A DNA stretch of 9,028 nucleotides from QHWK01 sp035259385 (lineage in GTDB: Bacteria; Acidobacteriota; Vicinamibacteria; Vicinamibacterales; CAVVIG01). The notes under the pieces are model-generated. The model was not told the DNA's origin. It saw only the letters and a program-made list of their open reading frames with translations, and did no database searches. The translations under genes and the position numbers were made by a program. Positions 1-6,094 of the stretch are shown piece by piece (the stretch's first letter is position 1; every line of letters begins with the position of its first letter). The stretch covers positions 1 to 9,028 of the forward strand of contig DATFWL010000031.1 in NCBI GenBank assembly GCA_035259385.1. The letters are read 5' to 3'.

Positions 1-132
1 GACTTCCACTTGTTCCTTGATCACCGGCACCTCCTGTGCCGGCGGGCCGCTCGAAGGCGGTTGCGCCGCCGCGGGCGCAAGCCATCCCCCCATCACGATC
101 AGCACGAGAGTCACCGATTGCCCGGTCGGCAT
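1..132 (-). CDS. N-terminus of an exported protein, probably a TonB-dependent receptor (cut by window edge)
   Basis: Only the first 44 codons are inside the window. The protein begins MPTGQSVTLVLIVMGGWLAP and continues with an Ala-rich stretch that looks like a signal peptidase I site (APAAA-Q), then a Pro/Ser linker and the acidic stretch VIKEQVEV. A signal peptide followed by a short linker and a V-x-E-x-V-E-V strand is typical of outer-membrane TonB-dependent or carboxypeptidase-regulatory receptors of Acidobacteriota; that assignment is inference from style. The ATG at 132-130 is chosen because a strong ribosome binding site, GGAGGA (minus strand, 147-142), lies 9 bases before it. The gene reads away from the mobile region and appears intact as far as seen. 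The same leader carries TGGTTTCTGGAG (155-144), a 12-mer also found at the right end of the second IS110 element. Other exported proteins cannot be excluded. Confidence 0.55.
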   Translation of the reverse strand, partial: MPTGQSVTLVLIVMGGWLAPAAAQPPSSGPPAQEVPVIKEQVEV

Positions 133-561
133 GAGAATTCGTCCTCCAGAAACCATTCATCCTTTGGTACTGGAAAGAACTACTACCAGCAGCAGTTGCG
201 GCCGGATCGGTGCGCGCCGGGCTCGATGCAGTGAAGTGATCCCGCCGACCGACGCGAGAGACCGGGAGATCGCGATGCCGATACACGAAGAGATAGGCGG
301 CGGCAGGACTCGAAAACGCCCCATGAACGGCCAATTGCTTGATCGTTAGCCAGACCTTCGGGGGGGCGACGAGCTCGGGCTCCAGGAGTCCTGCTGGTGG
401 CCTGATCCCGAAGGGGCGGGGTTAGCCGGGGCTGGTGACACACAGAGTGACACACAAACGGACGGCGTGCGGCGGATCTCAGTGGACTCTTCAGGACGCC
501 ATTGGCTCGCTTTCCGACGCAAGAACCGTCAGCGGACACATTCGGACAGACACCAGTCGTT
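133..561. other. Intergenic stretch without a recognisable gene; element side of the tRNA-Lys scar
   Basis: I see no convincing gene here. The left end is the leader of the exported-protein gene. From about 350 a plus-strand frame stays open without a start codon and ends at the TAA of 566-568, inside the tRNA-Lys fragment. Its tail reads GDTQSDTQTD, followed by a basic region. Integrases that target tRNA genes often end right at their attachment site, so this could be a decayed integrase C-terminus, but no catalytic motif is visible and the idea is weak. By the geometry of tRNA-targeted integration, this is the side on which the integrated element would have lain. Confidence 0.35.
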
Positions 562-606
562 CTCTTAATCTGCGGGTTGGGGGTTCGATTCCCCCCCGGC
601 TCACCA
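562..606 (+). tRNA. 3' half of tRNA-Lys(CTT), truncated at the anticodon loop; probable attachment-site scar
   Basis: Read as a tRNA, the segment gives anticodon loop CTCTTAA (562-568, anticodon CTT), 3' anticodon strand TCTGC, five-base variable loop GGGTT, a perfect T arm GGGGG-TTCGATT-CCCCC (579-595), 3' acceptor strand CCGGCTC, discriminator A and an encoded CCA (604-606). The 5' half is absent: the five bases before the loop (TCGTT) do not pair with TCTGC, and no GAGCCGG acceptor strand with a D arm precedes it. Such 3' halves starting at the anticodon loop are what tyrosine-recombinase elements leave at the distal end of a tRNA insertion. By that geometry the element lay to the left and the original flank to the right. 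It cannot make a functional tRNA. The intact gene, if it exists, is outside the window. Confidence 0.8.
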
Positions 607-609
607 CCT

Positions 610-613
610 TTAG
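610..613. repeat. 4-bp target-site duplication TTAG, left copy of the IS5-family element
   Basis: TTAG directly precedes the left inverted end and is repeated at 1853-1856 directly after the right end. It fits the YTAR consensus of targets duplicated by the IS5 subgroup and fixes the borders of the insertion sequence. Confidence 0.85.
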
Positions 614-633
614 CAGGATGCTGAAAAAGTCAC
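614..633 (+). repeat. Left terminal inverted repeat of the IS5-family element
   Basis: This 20-bp end pairs with 1833-1852 with a single mismatch (A against G at the fifth base). It lies at the 3' side of the transposase gene. Confidence 0.88.
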
Positions 634-712
634 GTTCACGGTCGGTCTCTTTCGCGTCTTTGGTGCAGACCTGATCATGATGAAGAGTCGTCGGCCGATG
701 GCGTTGCGCGCG

Positions 713-1781
713 TCAGGCAGAAGTTGCGAGCAACGTACGGAGCCGGACGACGTTGTACGCCGCGGCCGTGAACGTGAAGAGCCAATCGACCAGCTCGCCG
801 CCACGCTGACGCGGTTTTCGTAGCAATCCAACCGTCTTCATCCAACCAAATGCTTGCTCAACCAGTTTTCGGTTCCGCTGGCTGATCTCATAGCCGGGGT
901 GATGAATCGTTCGGCCGTCGATGGCGCTGTACTTGACCTTCTGTGCGACATGCGGGGTCAGGCCGGCGGCGCGCACGGCCGCTACAAAACTCGGCACATC
1001 GTAGTTCTTGTCGCCGCCGAGTGTCCCGACGGCCGACCGGCAACATCATCGTCGCCGCCTCGCGTTCGGCGGTCTCGGTCGCGGCGGTGACACACGCGTT
1101 CACGATGAGACCGGACCGATTCTCCATGAGGACGTGGCCGAGATACGCCATGACGCTTTTCTGCCCGTCGGCCTTTTTGTACAACTGCGCATCGGGATCA
1201 GTGGTCGACGCGTGCGTGACGTTCGACCGCTTCTCGCCGCGGAAATTCACCGTTGGATTGCCGGGATCGTCGGGTGGCTCCGTCGGCGACTCGTCCCGTC
1301 GCTTGAAACTTTTCAGACTCGCCCATGCCTCGAGCTGAGTGCCATCGACCGTGAAATGCTCGTCCGACAGCAGCCGTTTCGAGTCGGCGTGCAACACCAC
1401 CGCATCGAAGAAGCCGGCAGCCACGTCGCCCCGCAACAACCGGTCACGGTTCTTCGTGAACGTGGTCGGATCCCAGACCGGGTCGTCCAGGTTCAAGCCC
1501 ACAAACCAGCGAAACAGAATGTTGTAGTTGAGTTGTTCCATCAGCAGCCGCTCGCTGCGAATGCTATACAGCACCTGGAGCAGCAACGCCCGAAGCAGCT
1601 GTTCGGGTGGGACCGACGGCCGCCCGAACTTCACATACAGACTCTCAAAGACCGGCGACAGCCGTTCCAGCGCGCGATCGGTGATGCGACGAATCGACCG
1701 CAGCGGATGGTCCGGCGGGATCCGATCCTCAGGCGAGACATAGCTGAACATCGATCCGTTTTGCTCGTCCGGTCCACGCAT
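713..1781 (-). pseudogene. IS5-family DDE transposase, frameshifted
   Basis: This gene would cut and join the ends of the surrounding element. The ATG at 1781 is preferred over one at 1805 because GGAG (1792-1789) sits seven bases before it and related proteins begin with MRG. The N-terminal DUF772-like part is clear: MFSYVSPEDRIPPDHPLR, then RPSVPPEQLLRALLLQVLYS and LFRWFVGL. The first catalytic Asp is in HFTVDGTQLEAW. Shortly after, near 1015-1045, the frame changes. The second Asp (TLGGDKNYD) and the Glu (RKLVEQAFGWMKT) lie in the next frame, which runs to a natural-looking end, RTLLATSA. The coding sequence is otherwise well preserved, so the lesion is recent, is a sequencing error, or is a programmed frameshift. 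I favour a simple indel because the residues around the junction are fewer than the family usually has there. Confidence 0.85.
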
Positions 1782-1832
1782 CTGCACGCTCCGTTGATGG
1801 AGCATGGTAGTACGACTCCATCGGGTGCGACG

Positions 1833-1852
1833 GTGACTTTTTCAGCACCCTG
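1833..1852 (-). repeat. Right terminal inverted repeat of the IS5-family element
   Basis: This 20-bp end matches the left end at 19 of 20 positions in inverted orientation. It lies upstream of the transposase start. Confidence 0.88.
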
Positions 1853-1856
1853 TTAG
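1853..1856. repeat. 4-bp target-site duplication TTAG, right copy
   Basis: It matches the left copy at 610-613 exactly and abuts the right inverted repeat. Confidence 0.85.
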
Positions 1857-1868
1857 TTTAGAGGAGAT

Positions 1869-1914
1869 TGGCTCGTCAGGCTGGACTCGAACCAGCCAAC
1901 CCTCCGGTTAACAG
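1869..1914 (-). tRNA. 3' half of tRNA-Asn(GTT), truncated at the anticodon loop; probable attachment-site scar
   Basis: On the minus strand the segment reads anticodon loop CTGTTAA (1914-1908, anticodon GTT), 3' anticodon strand CCGGA, variable region GGGTTG, perfect T arm GCTGG-TTCGAGT-CCAGC (1896-1880), acceptor strand CTGACGA, discriminator G and CCA (1871-1869). G as discriminator is usual for tRNA-Asn. The variable region has six bases where five are usual, which may be a small decay mark. The five bases that should form the other anticodon strand (minus strand TTTTG) do not pair, and no D arm or acceptor 5' strand follows. It is cut at the same structural position as the tRNA-Lys half at 562-606 and faces it tail to tail. 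By insertion geometry the element lay to its right. Confidence 0.75.
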
Positions 1915-1915
1915 C

Positions 1916-1933
1916 AAAACACGGCGAAGCCGT
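1916..1933 (-). terminator. Short hairpin followed by T-run on the minus strand, weak terminator candidate
   Basis: On the minus strand ACGGC-TTC-GCCGT (1933-1921) is followed by GTTTT. Five GC-rich pairs and a four-T tract make a weak rho-independent terminator, pointing left into the tRNA-Asn scar. The same hairpin could instead belong to the left end of the IS110 element, since copy 2 has a differently sequenced stem-loop in the equivalent place. Confidence 0.3.
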
Positions 1934-1942
1934 CGCTGGACA

Positions 1943-2180
1943 CAGAAACATGGTGGTTGGTCACCAAGCGTGCCATCGTAGCGGCGACTCGGTGCGGCAG
2001 CTACGGCCGATTTTGATGCACTGGCGCGTCCCTGCCCGTTTAACAGCATGGCTCCGGTCTCAGCGATCGCTGATCTGGTGGCCGATCCTCGGCGAGGTGC
2101 CTCGAGAGGATCGCGACCCCGTTGGAGAGACTCAGATATACATCGCACACCGGGCCGCATCGGGTCTCACTCGCGAGAGG
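1943..2180 (+). ncRNA. Candidate bridge (seek) RNA region of IS110 copy 1
   Basis: IS110-family recombinases are guided by an RNA encoded in the non-coding end, with one loop matching the target and one the donor. Here about 240 non-coding bases upstream of the recombinase are conserved with copy 2 in blocks: AGCTACGGCCGATTTT (1999-2014), the stretch from ACTGGCGCGT to GGCTCCGGTC (2020-2059), GTGGCCGATC (2078-2087) and CCCCGTTGGAGAGACTCAG (2117-2135). Between the last two, the sequence is unrelated to copy 2 yet still folds: GATCCTC (2084-2090) pairs with GAGGATC (2106-2112) around a 15-base loop. A 12-bp palindrome CAGCGATCGCTG (2061-2072) sits just before. Conserved frames around variable hairpins in a non-coding leader are the expected pattern. 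RNA borders and the guide assignment are inference. Confidence 0.55.
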
Positions 2181-2187
2181 AGGACCC

Positions 2188-3621
2188 ATGGTCACGGCAC
2201 GCCGGTCAGCATTGAATCGGAAGCAGCGGAAGGACTTGGCCCGGCGCCTGTGGACGCAGGACCCTGGGCTAGACATAGTGCATCCGCACGCCGCCGGAAT
2301 CGATGTCGGCAACAGTACGCACTACGTGGCGGTGCGCCCGGATCGCGATCCCGACTCGGTCCGCCGGTTTGAGTGTTTCACCGCGGACCTGCATCGTCTG
2401 GCCGACTGGTTACAGCACTGTGGGGTGACCACGGTCGCGATGCAGTCGACCGGCGTCTACTGGATTCCGGTGTACGAGATCCTCGACGCGCGCGGCATTG
2501 AGGTGTATCTCGTCAACGCACGGCACACCAAGAACCTCCCCGGCCGGAAAACCGACGTCCAAGAGAGCCAATGGCTGCTGAAGCTCCACACCTACGGGCT
2601 GCTCCGCAACTCATTCCATCCGTCTGCCGCGATTCGCGTGGTGCGGACGTATTGGCGCCAACGTGGCGACCACGTGCAGGCGGTCAGCACGTGCATCCAG
2701 CGGATGCAGAAGGTGCTGACCCAAATGAACATCCAGTTGGCCAATGTCATCAGCGACCTGAGCGGGTGGACTGGGCAGCGCATTGTCCGCGCGATGCTCG
2801 ACGGCGAACGGGATCCGGCGGCGCTCGCGGCCCTCAGTCACCCCGGAATTCATGCCACACGCGACACGATCGCCAAGAGCCTCGAAGGCACGTGGCAGCC
2901 CGACCTCCTGTTTGTGCTGCGGCAAGAAGTCGCGATGTACGACGCGTACCAGCAACGGATCGTCGAATGCGATCACGAACTCGAACAGCACCTGAAACGC
3001 TTCGCGGACAAAGTCACCGATGCGCTCCCTGCTGGCGAGCCGTCCGCAACGACCGGAGCGAGACTGCGCTCGGGTCCCAAACGGCGGCGGAAAGCCGGCA
3101 GCCATGCCCCGCAGTTTGATTTGGGCCGTGAGCTGCACCGCATCAGCGGCGTCGACCTCACGCGGATCGACGGCATCGATGTCGGCGTGGCTCAGACGGT
3201 CATCAGCGAAGTCGGCTTGGATATGACGCGCTGGAAGACCGAGGCGCACTTCGCGTCCTGGCTCGGCCTGTGTCCGGATAATCGCATCACCGGCGGCAAG
3301 GTGATTCGCAAAGGCACGCGCCACGTCGTCAATCGAGCCGCGACGGCGCTCCGGCTAGCCGCCACGACGTTGCTGAGGAGTCAGAGCTATCTGGGCGGCC
3401 AATATCGTCGCCTCCGCGCCAAACTCGGTGCGCCGAAGGCGATCACCGCCATGGCGCACAAACTCGCCCGTTTGGTGTATCGCATGCTCAAGTGGGGACA
3501 CGAGTACGTCGACAAGGGGCTGCAGTACTACGAAGACCGCCACCGTGAACAACAGGTCCACCTGCTCAAGAAACGAGCGGCCAGGCTGGGGCTGAAAATC
3601 GTCGAACCCGACGCCGCTTGA
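2188..3621 (+). CDS. IS110-family recombinase (transposase), copy 1, Thr in the catalytic-Ser motif
   Basis: The 477-residue protein starts at the ATG of 2188, with GAGAGGAGGA (2174-2183) as ribosome binding site; an open frame reaching back to 2122 is leader. The N-terminal RuvC-like DEDD domain shows GIDVGN (Asp39), MQSTGVYW near residue 86 (Gln where many members have Glu) and GRKTDVQESQW (Asp123, Glu126). A helical, probably coiled-coil middle follows (about 155-275), then a variable linker (275-305). The C-terminal Transposase_20 domain has LTRIDGIDV, FASWLGLCPDNRITGGK and NRAATALRLAA. Relatives usually have ISGGK there, and the Ser is believed to be the nucleophile. Here it is Thr368 (codon ACC), one base from AGC. 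The protein is about 85% identical by eye to copy 2, with most changes in the linker. It may be inactive, or moved in trans by copy 2. Confidence 0.9.
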   Translation: MVTARRSALNRKQRKDLARRLWTQDPGLDIVHPHAAGIDVGNSTHYVAVRPDRDPDSVRRFECFTADLHRLADWLQHCGVTTVAMQSTGVYWIPVYEILDARGIEVYLVNARHTKNLPGRKTDVQESQWLLKLHTYGLLRNSFHPSAAIRVVRTYWRQRGDHVQAVSTCIQRMQKVLTQMNIQLANVISDLSGWTGQRIVRAMLDGERDPAALAALSHPGIHATRDTIAKSLEGTWQPDLLFVLRQEVAMYDAYQQRIVECDHELEQHLKRFADKVTDALPAGEPSATTGARLRSGPKRRRKAGSHAPQFDLGRELHRISGVDLTRIDGIDVGVAQTVISEVGLDMTRWKTEAHFASWLGLCPDNRITGGKVIRKGTRHVVNRAATALRLAATTLLRSQSYLGGQYRRLRAKLGAPKAITAMAHKLARLVYRMLKWGHEYVDKGLQYYEDRHREQQVHLLKKRAARLGLKIVEPDAA

Positions 3622-3686
3622 CCTCGTTCGTTCGAGACGGTTTCTGGAGAGCATCGGCGGCGTCTCGTCGTCGCCGTCGCAAGAAA

Positions 3687-3925
3687 CAGAAACTTGGCGA
3701 TGCCGCGGCAGTAGTGCGATCGTAGCGATAGACCAGGTTCGGCAAGCTACGGCCGATTTTTACCCACTGGCGCGTTCCTGCCCGTTTAACAGCATGGCTC
3801 CGGTCCTGGCGATCGCGGACATGGTGGCCGATCGTTGTCGACAACCGACGACGATTGTGACCCCGTTGGAGAGACTCAGACACCCATCGCAACCGGGCCG
3901 TAACCTGGTCTCACGCACGAGAGGA
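3687..3925 (+). ncRNA. Candidate bridge (seek) RNA region of IS110 copy 2
   Basis: This leader matches that of copy 1 in the same blocks: AGCTACGGCCGATTTT (3745-3760), ACTGGCGCGTTCCTGCCCGT and on to GGCTCCGGTC (3766-3805), GTGGCCGATC (3824-3833) and CCCCGTTGGAGAGACTCAG (3861-3879). Between the last two, ATCGTTGTCG (3831-3840) pairs with CGACGACGAT (3846-3855), giving ten pairs with one G-U and loop ACAAC. Copy 1 forms a different hairpin at this spot. A second stem, GTCC with GGAC around TGGCGATCGC, lies just before. Structure kept while sequence changes is good evidence for a functional RNA. Calling it a bridge RNA rests on family knowledge, and the guide loops cannot be assigned with certainty here. 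Confidence 0.58.
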
Positions 3926-3932
3926 GCCCAGC

Positions 3933-5369
3933 ATGGCCATCGCACGCACGTCAGGACTGAACCGGAAGCAGCGGAAAGAACTGGCCCGGCGGCTACGATC
4001 CGATGATCCGGGCCTGGAGGTAATGCATCCGCACGCAGCCGGAATTGATGTGGGCAACAGCGCACATTACGTGGCGGTCCGCCCAGATCGCGATTCGGAC
4101 TCCGTCCGCCGGTTTGACTGTTTCACCGCCGATCTGCATCGCCTCGCCGACTGGTTACAACAGTGCGGCGTGACCACCGTCGCAATGCAGTCGACCGGCG
4201 TGTACTGGATTCCGCTGTACGAGATCCTGGACACTCGCGGTCTCGAGGTCTATCTGGTGAACGCGCGGCACACCAAGAATCTCCCTGGGCGCAAGAGTGA
4301 CGTCCAAGAGAGTCAGTGGCTGCTGAAACTCCACACCTACGGTCTGCTTCAAAACTCATTTCATCCGCCCGCCGCGATTCGCGTCGTGCGAACCTATTGG
4401 CGCCAACGCGGCAATCATGTGCAGGCGGTCAGCACCTGCATTCAGCGGATGCAGAAGGTCCTGACGCAGATGAACATCCAACTGGCGAATGTCATCAGCG
4501 ATCTGAGCGGATGGACCGGGCAGCGGATTGTGCGTGCGATCCTCGCGGGCGAGCGGGATTCGGAGACCCTGGCGGCGCTGAGCCACCCCGGCATTCACGC
4601 GACGCGGCAGACGATTGCCAGGAGCCTCGAGGGCACGTGGCAGACCGACCTCCTGTTTGTCCTCCAACAAGAAGTCGCGATGTACGACAGCTACCAGCAA
4701 CGGATCGCGGAATGTGATCAGCAACTCGAACAGCACCTAAAGGGCATCGCCAACAAGGTGGCCGACACGCGTCCAGACGCCGATCCGTCTCAAACGATAC
4801 CGCAAGAGACCTTGCCCGCGCGCCCCACGCGACGCCGGAAAGCGGGTAGCCACGCGCCGCAGTTTGACGTGGGCCGGGAGCTGCACCGTATTAGCGGCGT
4901 CGATCTGACGCGGATCGACGGCATCGACGTCAGCGTTGCCCAGACCATCATCAGCGAAGTCGGCTTGGATATGACGCGCTGGAGGACCGAGGGGCATTTC
5001 GCGTCGTGGCTCGGCCTGTGTCCCGACAATCGCATCAGCGGTGACCGCGTGCTCCGGAAAGGCACTCGGCACGTCGTCAATCGAGCCGCCACCGCCTTAC
5101 GGCTGGCGGCCACTACCTTGCTGCGGAGCCAAAGTTACCTCGGCGCCCAGTATCGCCGCCTTCGCGGCAAACTCGGCGCCCCCAAAGCGATCACGGCCAT
5201 GGCCCACAAGCTCGCTCGCCTGGTCTATCGCATGCTGAAGTGGGGCCACGAGTACGTCGACAAGGGCCTGCAATACTACGAAGCGCGCCACCGCGAGCAG
5301 CAAGTGCAACTGCTCAAGAAGAGGGCCGCGAAGTTGGGTCTTCAAATCCTCGGACCCGACGCCGCTTGA
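3933..5369 (+). CDS. IS110-family recombinase (transposase), copy 2, catalytic Ser present
   Basis: The 478-residue protein starts at the ATG of 3933 with GAGAGGAG (3919-3926) upstream. It has the same order as copy 1: RuvC-like part with GIDVGN (Asp39), MQSTGVYW and GRKSDVQESQW, a helical middle, a linker (about 275-305) that differs strongly from copy 1, then the Transposase_20 part with FASWLGLCPDNRISGDR. It keeps the presumed nucleophile Ser369 but has Gly-Asp-Arg after it where relatives usually have Gly-Gly-Lys. The C-terminus ends LGLQILGPDAA, like IVEPDAA in copy 1. No frameshift or stop is seen. Of the two, this is the better candidate for an active enzyme. It would act on DNA in the cytoplasm with its own leader RNA, and possibly with copy 1's. 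Confidence 0.9.
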   Translation: MAIARTSGLNRKQRKELARRLRSDDPGLEVMHPHAAGIDVGNSAHYVAVRPDRDSDSVRRFDCFTADLHRLADWLQQCGVTTVAMQSTGVYWIPLYEILDTRGLEVYLVNARHTKNLPGRKSDVQESQWLLKLHTYGLLQNSFHPPAAIRVVRTYWRQRGNHVQAVSTCIQRMQKVLTQMNIQLANVISDLSGWTGQRIVRAILAGERDSETLAALSHPGIHATRQTIARSLEGTWQTDLLFVLQQEVAMYDSYQQRIAECDQQLEQHLKGIANKVADTRPDADPSQTIPQETLPARPTRRRKAGSHAPQFDVGRELHRISGVDLTRIDGIDVSVAQTIISEVGLDMTRWRTEGHFASWLGLCPDNRISGDRVLRKGTRHVVNRAATALRLAATTLLRSQSYLGAQYRRLRGKLGAPKAITAMAHKLARLVYRMLKWGHEYVDKGLQYYEARHREQQVQLLKKRAAKLGLQILGPDAA

Positions 5370-5378
5370 TCGGTTGCA

Positions 5379-5412
5379 AGAGTGGTTTCTGGAGAGAGTG
5401 GTTTCTGGAGAG
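5379..5412 (+). repeat. Tandem 16-bp repeat at the right end of IS110 copy 2
   Basis: AGAGTGGTTTCTGGAG occurs twice head to tail (5379-5394, 5395-5410) with two more bases of a third unit. The core GGTTTCTGGAGAG also ends copy 1 (3639-3651). One unit is probably the element's own end and the other the target or a duplication. Confidence 0.8.
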
Positions 5413-5653
5413 CGTACTGCAGGTGTTCGGATTCGCGGGTTCTCGTGCCGGTAGCTCGGGTGGGATCCTGTTGATACTCGGTGTTCGGTGAAGAATCGGC
5501 CAGAGATTGGCCAGACGTCTTGATCACGTTCTGGTGTCGATCGAGACAGAAAACGCAGCGCACGATCGAAACAGGTTCCGCCGCCACCGTCACGTTAGAA
5601 CGCCGAAGCCGCGAAGGCATCGGTAACTCAGAAACGCGGAATCGAGTTTTCGG

Positions 5654-6094
5654 TCAGCTGAGCATCACCGATGACTTGGCTTTGGCCCGCAGTCCTTTAT
5701 CGAACGTGACCAGTTTCAGATGCCCGGCCGTGGCGAAGGCTGCGAGGTAGGAATCAGCCCAGTCCTTCGTTGCGGGCTGACTGAGGCGCGTGAGCCCCCG
5801 AAAGCGTGCCTCGAGTGCCGCTGGTTCGTCCATCAGTTCGACGCGGGGATCGCCGTGCCACCGGTCATACGCACCCCAGGCCTCCGGTTGCGTCATGACC
5901 TCGTCGCCCATCACCGCTTCCATGGTCAACAGCCGCAACAAGCCGAGTTGTGTCAGTCGGCAGAAGACGAGCCCGACGTCCGCCGTCAGCGTGTCGAACC
6001 ACGTCGCCGCAATCCGGTGCTGCGCATGGGCCTCGTACGTCAGCGCGACCCAGACGTTGATGTCAGGGAAAAGCGAGGTCGTAGATCCGGGCAT
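5654..6094 (-). CDS. vapC: VapC-type PIN-domain ribonuclease toxin
   Basis: The 146-residue protein is a PIN-domain RNase, usual in length for VapC toxins, which cut tRNA or rRNA and are held inactive by a partner antitoxin. Visible motifs are FPDINVWVAL with Asp11 near the start, the helix RLTQLGLLRLLT (Gln49 stands where many PIN proteins have Glu, a pattern common in this VapC branch), KDWADSYLAAFA with Asp111 and Asp114, and the closing strand LVTFDKGL with Asp132. The start at 6094 is the only ATG before FPDINV. It overlaps the antitoxin gene by 32 bases, typical of translational coupling. The gene is intact. Toxin-antitoxin pairs of this kind commonly ride in mobile regions such as this one. 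A solitary PIN RNase is the less likely alternative. Confidence 0.85.
   Translation of the reverse strand: MPGSTTSLFPDINVWVALTYEAHAQHRIAATWFDTLTADVGLVFCRLTQLGLLRLLTMEAVMGDEVMTQPEAWGAYDRWHGDPRVELMDEPAALEARFRGLTRLSQPATKDWADSYLAAFATAGHLKLVTFDKGLRAKAKSSVMLS

Larger units (their letters stand above)
614..1852 (-). mobile_element. Complete IS5-family insertion sequence, 1239 bp
   Basis: The element is bounded by inverted repeats CAGGATGCTGAAAAAGTCAC (614-633) and the reverse complement of CAGGGTGCTGAAAAAGTCAC (1833-1852), which match at 19 of 20 positions. It is flanked by TTAG direct repeats. One transposase reading frame fills it on the minus strand but is frameshifted. The inserted copy splits a short spacer between two tRNA 3' halves, so it arrived after those scars had formed or in an already paired arrangement. 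The clean target duplication argues for a simple, single insertion. Confidence 0.9.
1935..3651 (+). mobile_element. IS110-family element, copy 1 (borders approximate)
   Basis: The unit holds a long non-coding left end, one recombinase gene and a short right end of about 30 bases. Borders are inferred by comparison with copy 2. Aligned left-end similarity begins near GCCGTCGC (1929-1936) and the shared right end is GGTTTCTGGAGAG (3639-3651). A 7-bp inverted pair, CAGAAAC (1943-1949) and GTTTCTG (3640-3646), lies near both ends. No target duplication is visible, as is normal for this family. The long leader upstream and short tail downstream fit the IS110 rather than the IS1111 layout, although subterminal inverted repeats are more typical of IS1111. 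The exact ends are uncertain by tens of bases. Confidence 0.7.
3652..5412 (+). mobile_element. IS110-family element, copy 2 (borders approximate)
   Basis: This second element follows directly on the right end of copy 1 in the same orientation and has the same design: a leader of about 250 bases, one recombinase gene and a short tail ending in GGTTTCTGGAGAG. The left part (from about 3675) aligns base for base in length with copy 1 around ACAGAAAC (3686-3693). The right end holds two tandem copies of the terminal motif (5379-5412), one of which may be the pre-existing target. DNA divergence from copy 1, many silent changes included, shows this is not a fresh tandem duplication. More likely, a related element used the end of copy 1 as target, or the two were brought together by recombination. 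Confidence 0.7.

Noticed and set aside
562..606. Functional tRNA-Lys gene
   Set aside because: The 5' acceptor strand, D arm and 5' anticodon strand are missing, and the bases upstream do not pair.
1008..1856. Long plus-strand open frame across the IS5-family element
   Set aside because: It is the antisense shadow of the transposase. It has no domain-like sequence and overlaps the clear minus-strand DDE protein and the right inverted repeat.
1869..1950. Group I intron in a tRNA-Asn anticodon loop
   Set aside because: No tRNA 5' half is seen on the far side, and the following sequence is the IS110 left end shared with copy 2.
2122..2187. Upstream extension of the copy 1 recombinase frame
   Set aside because: The added residues run through the conserved leader, copy 2 has no equivalent, and a strong ribosome binding site precedes the ATG at 2188.
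2611..3324. Minus-strand open frame of 237 residues inside IS110 copy 1
   Set aside because: It is antisense to a well-conserved recombinase. A similar shadow in copy 2 is broken into several pieces, so it is not under selection.
5413..5653. Gene between IS110 copy 2 and the toxin gene
   Set aside because: No frame has recognisable protein features. A small GGCCA-TGGCC hairpin (about 5500-5513) lacks a T-run and was not called a terminator.
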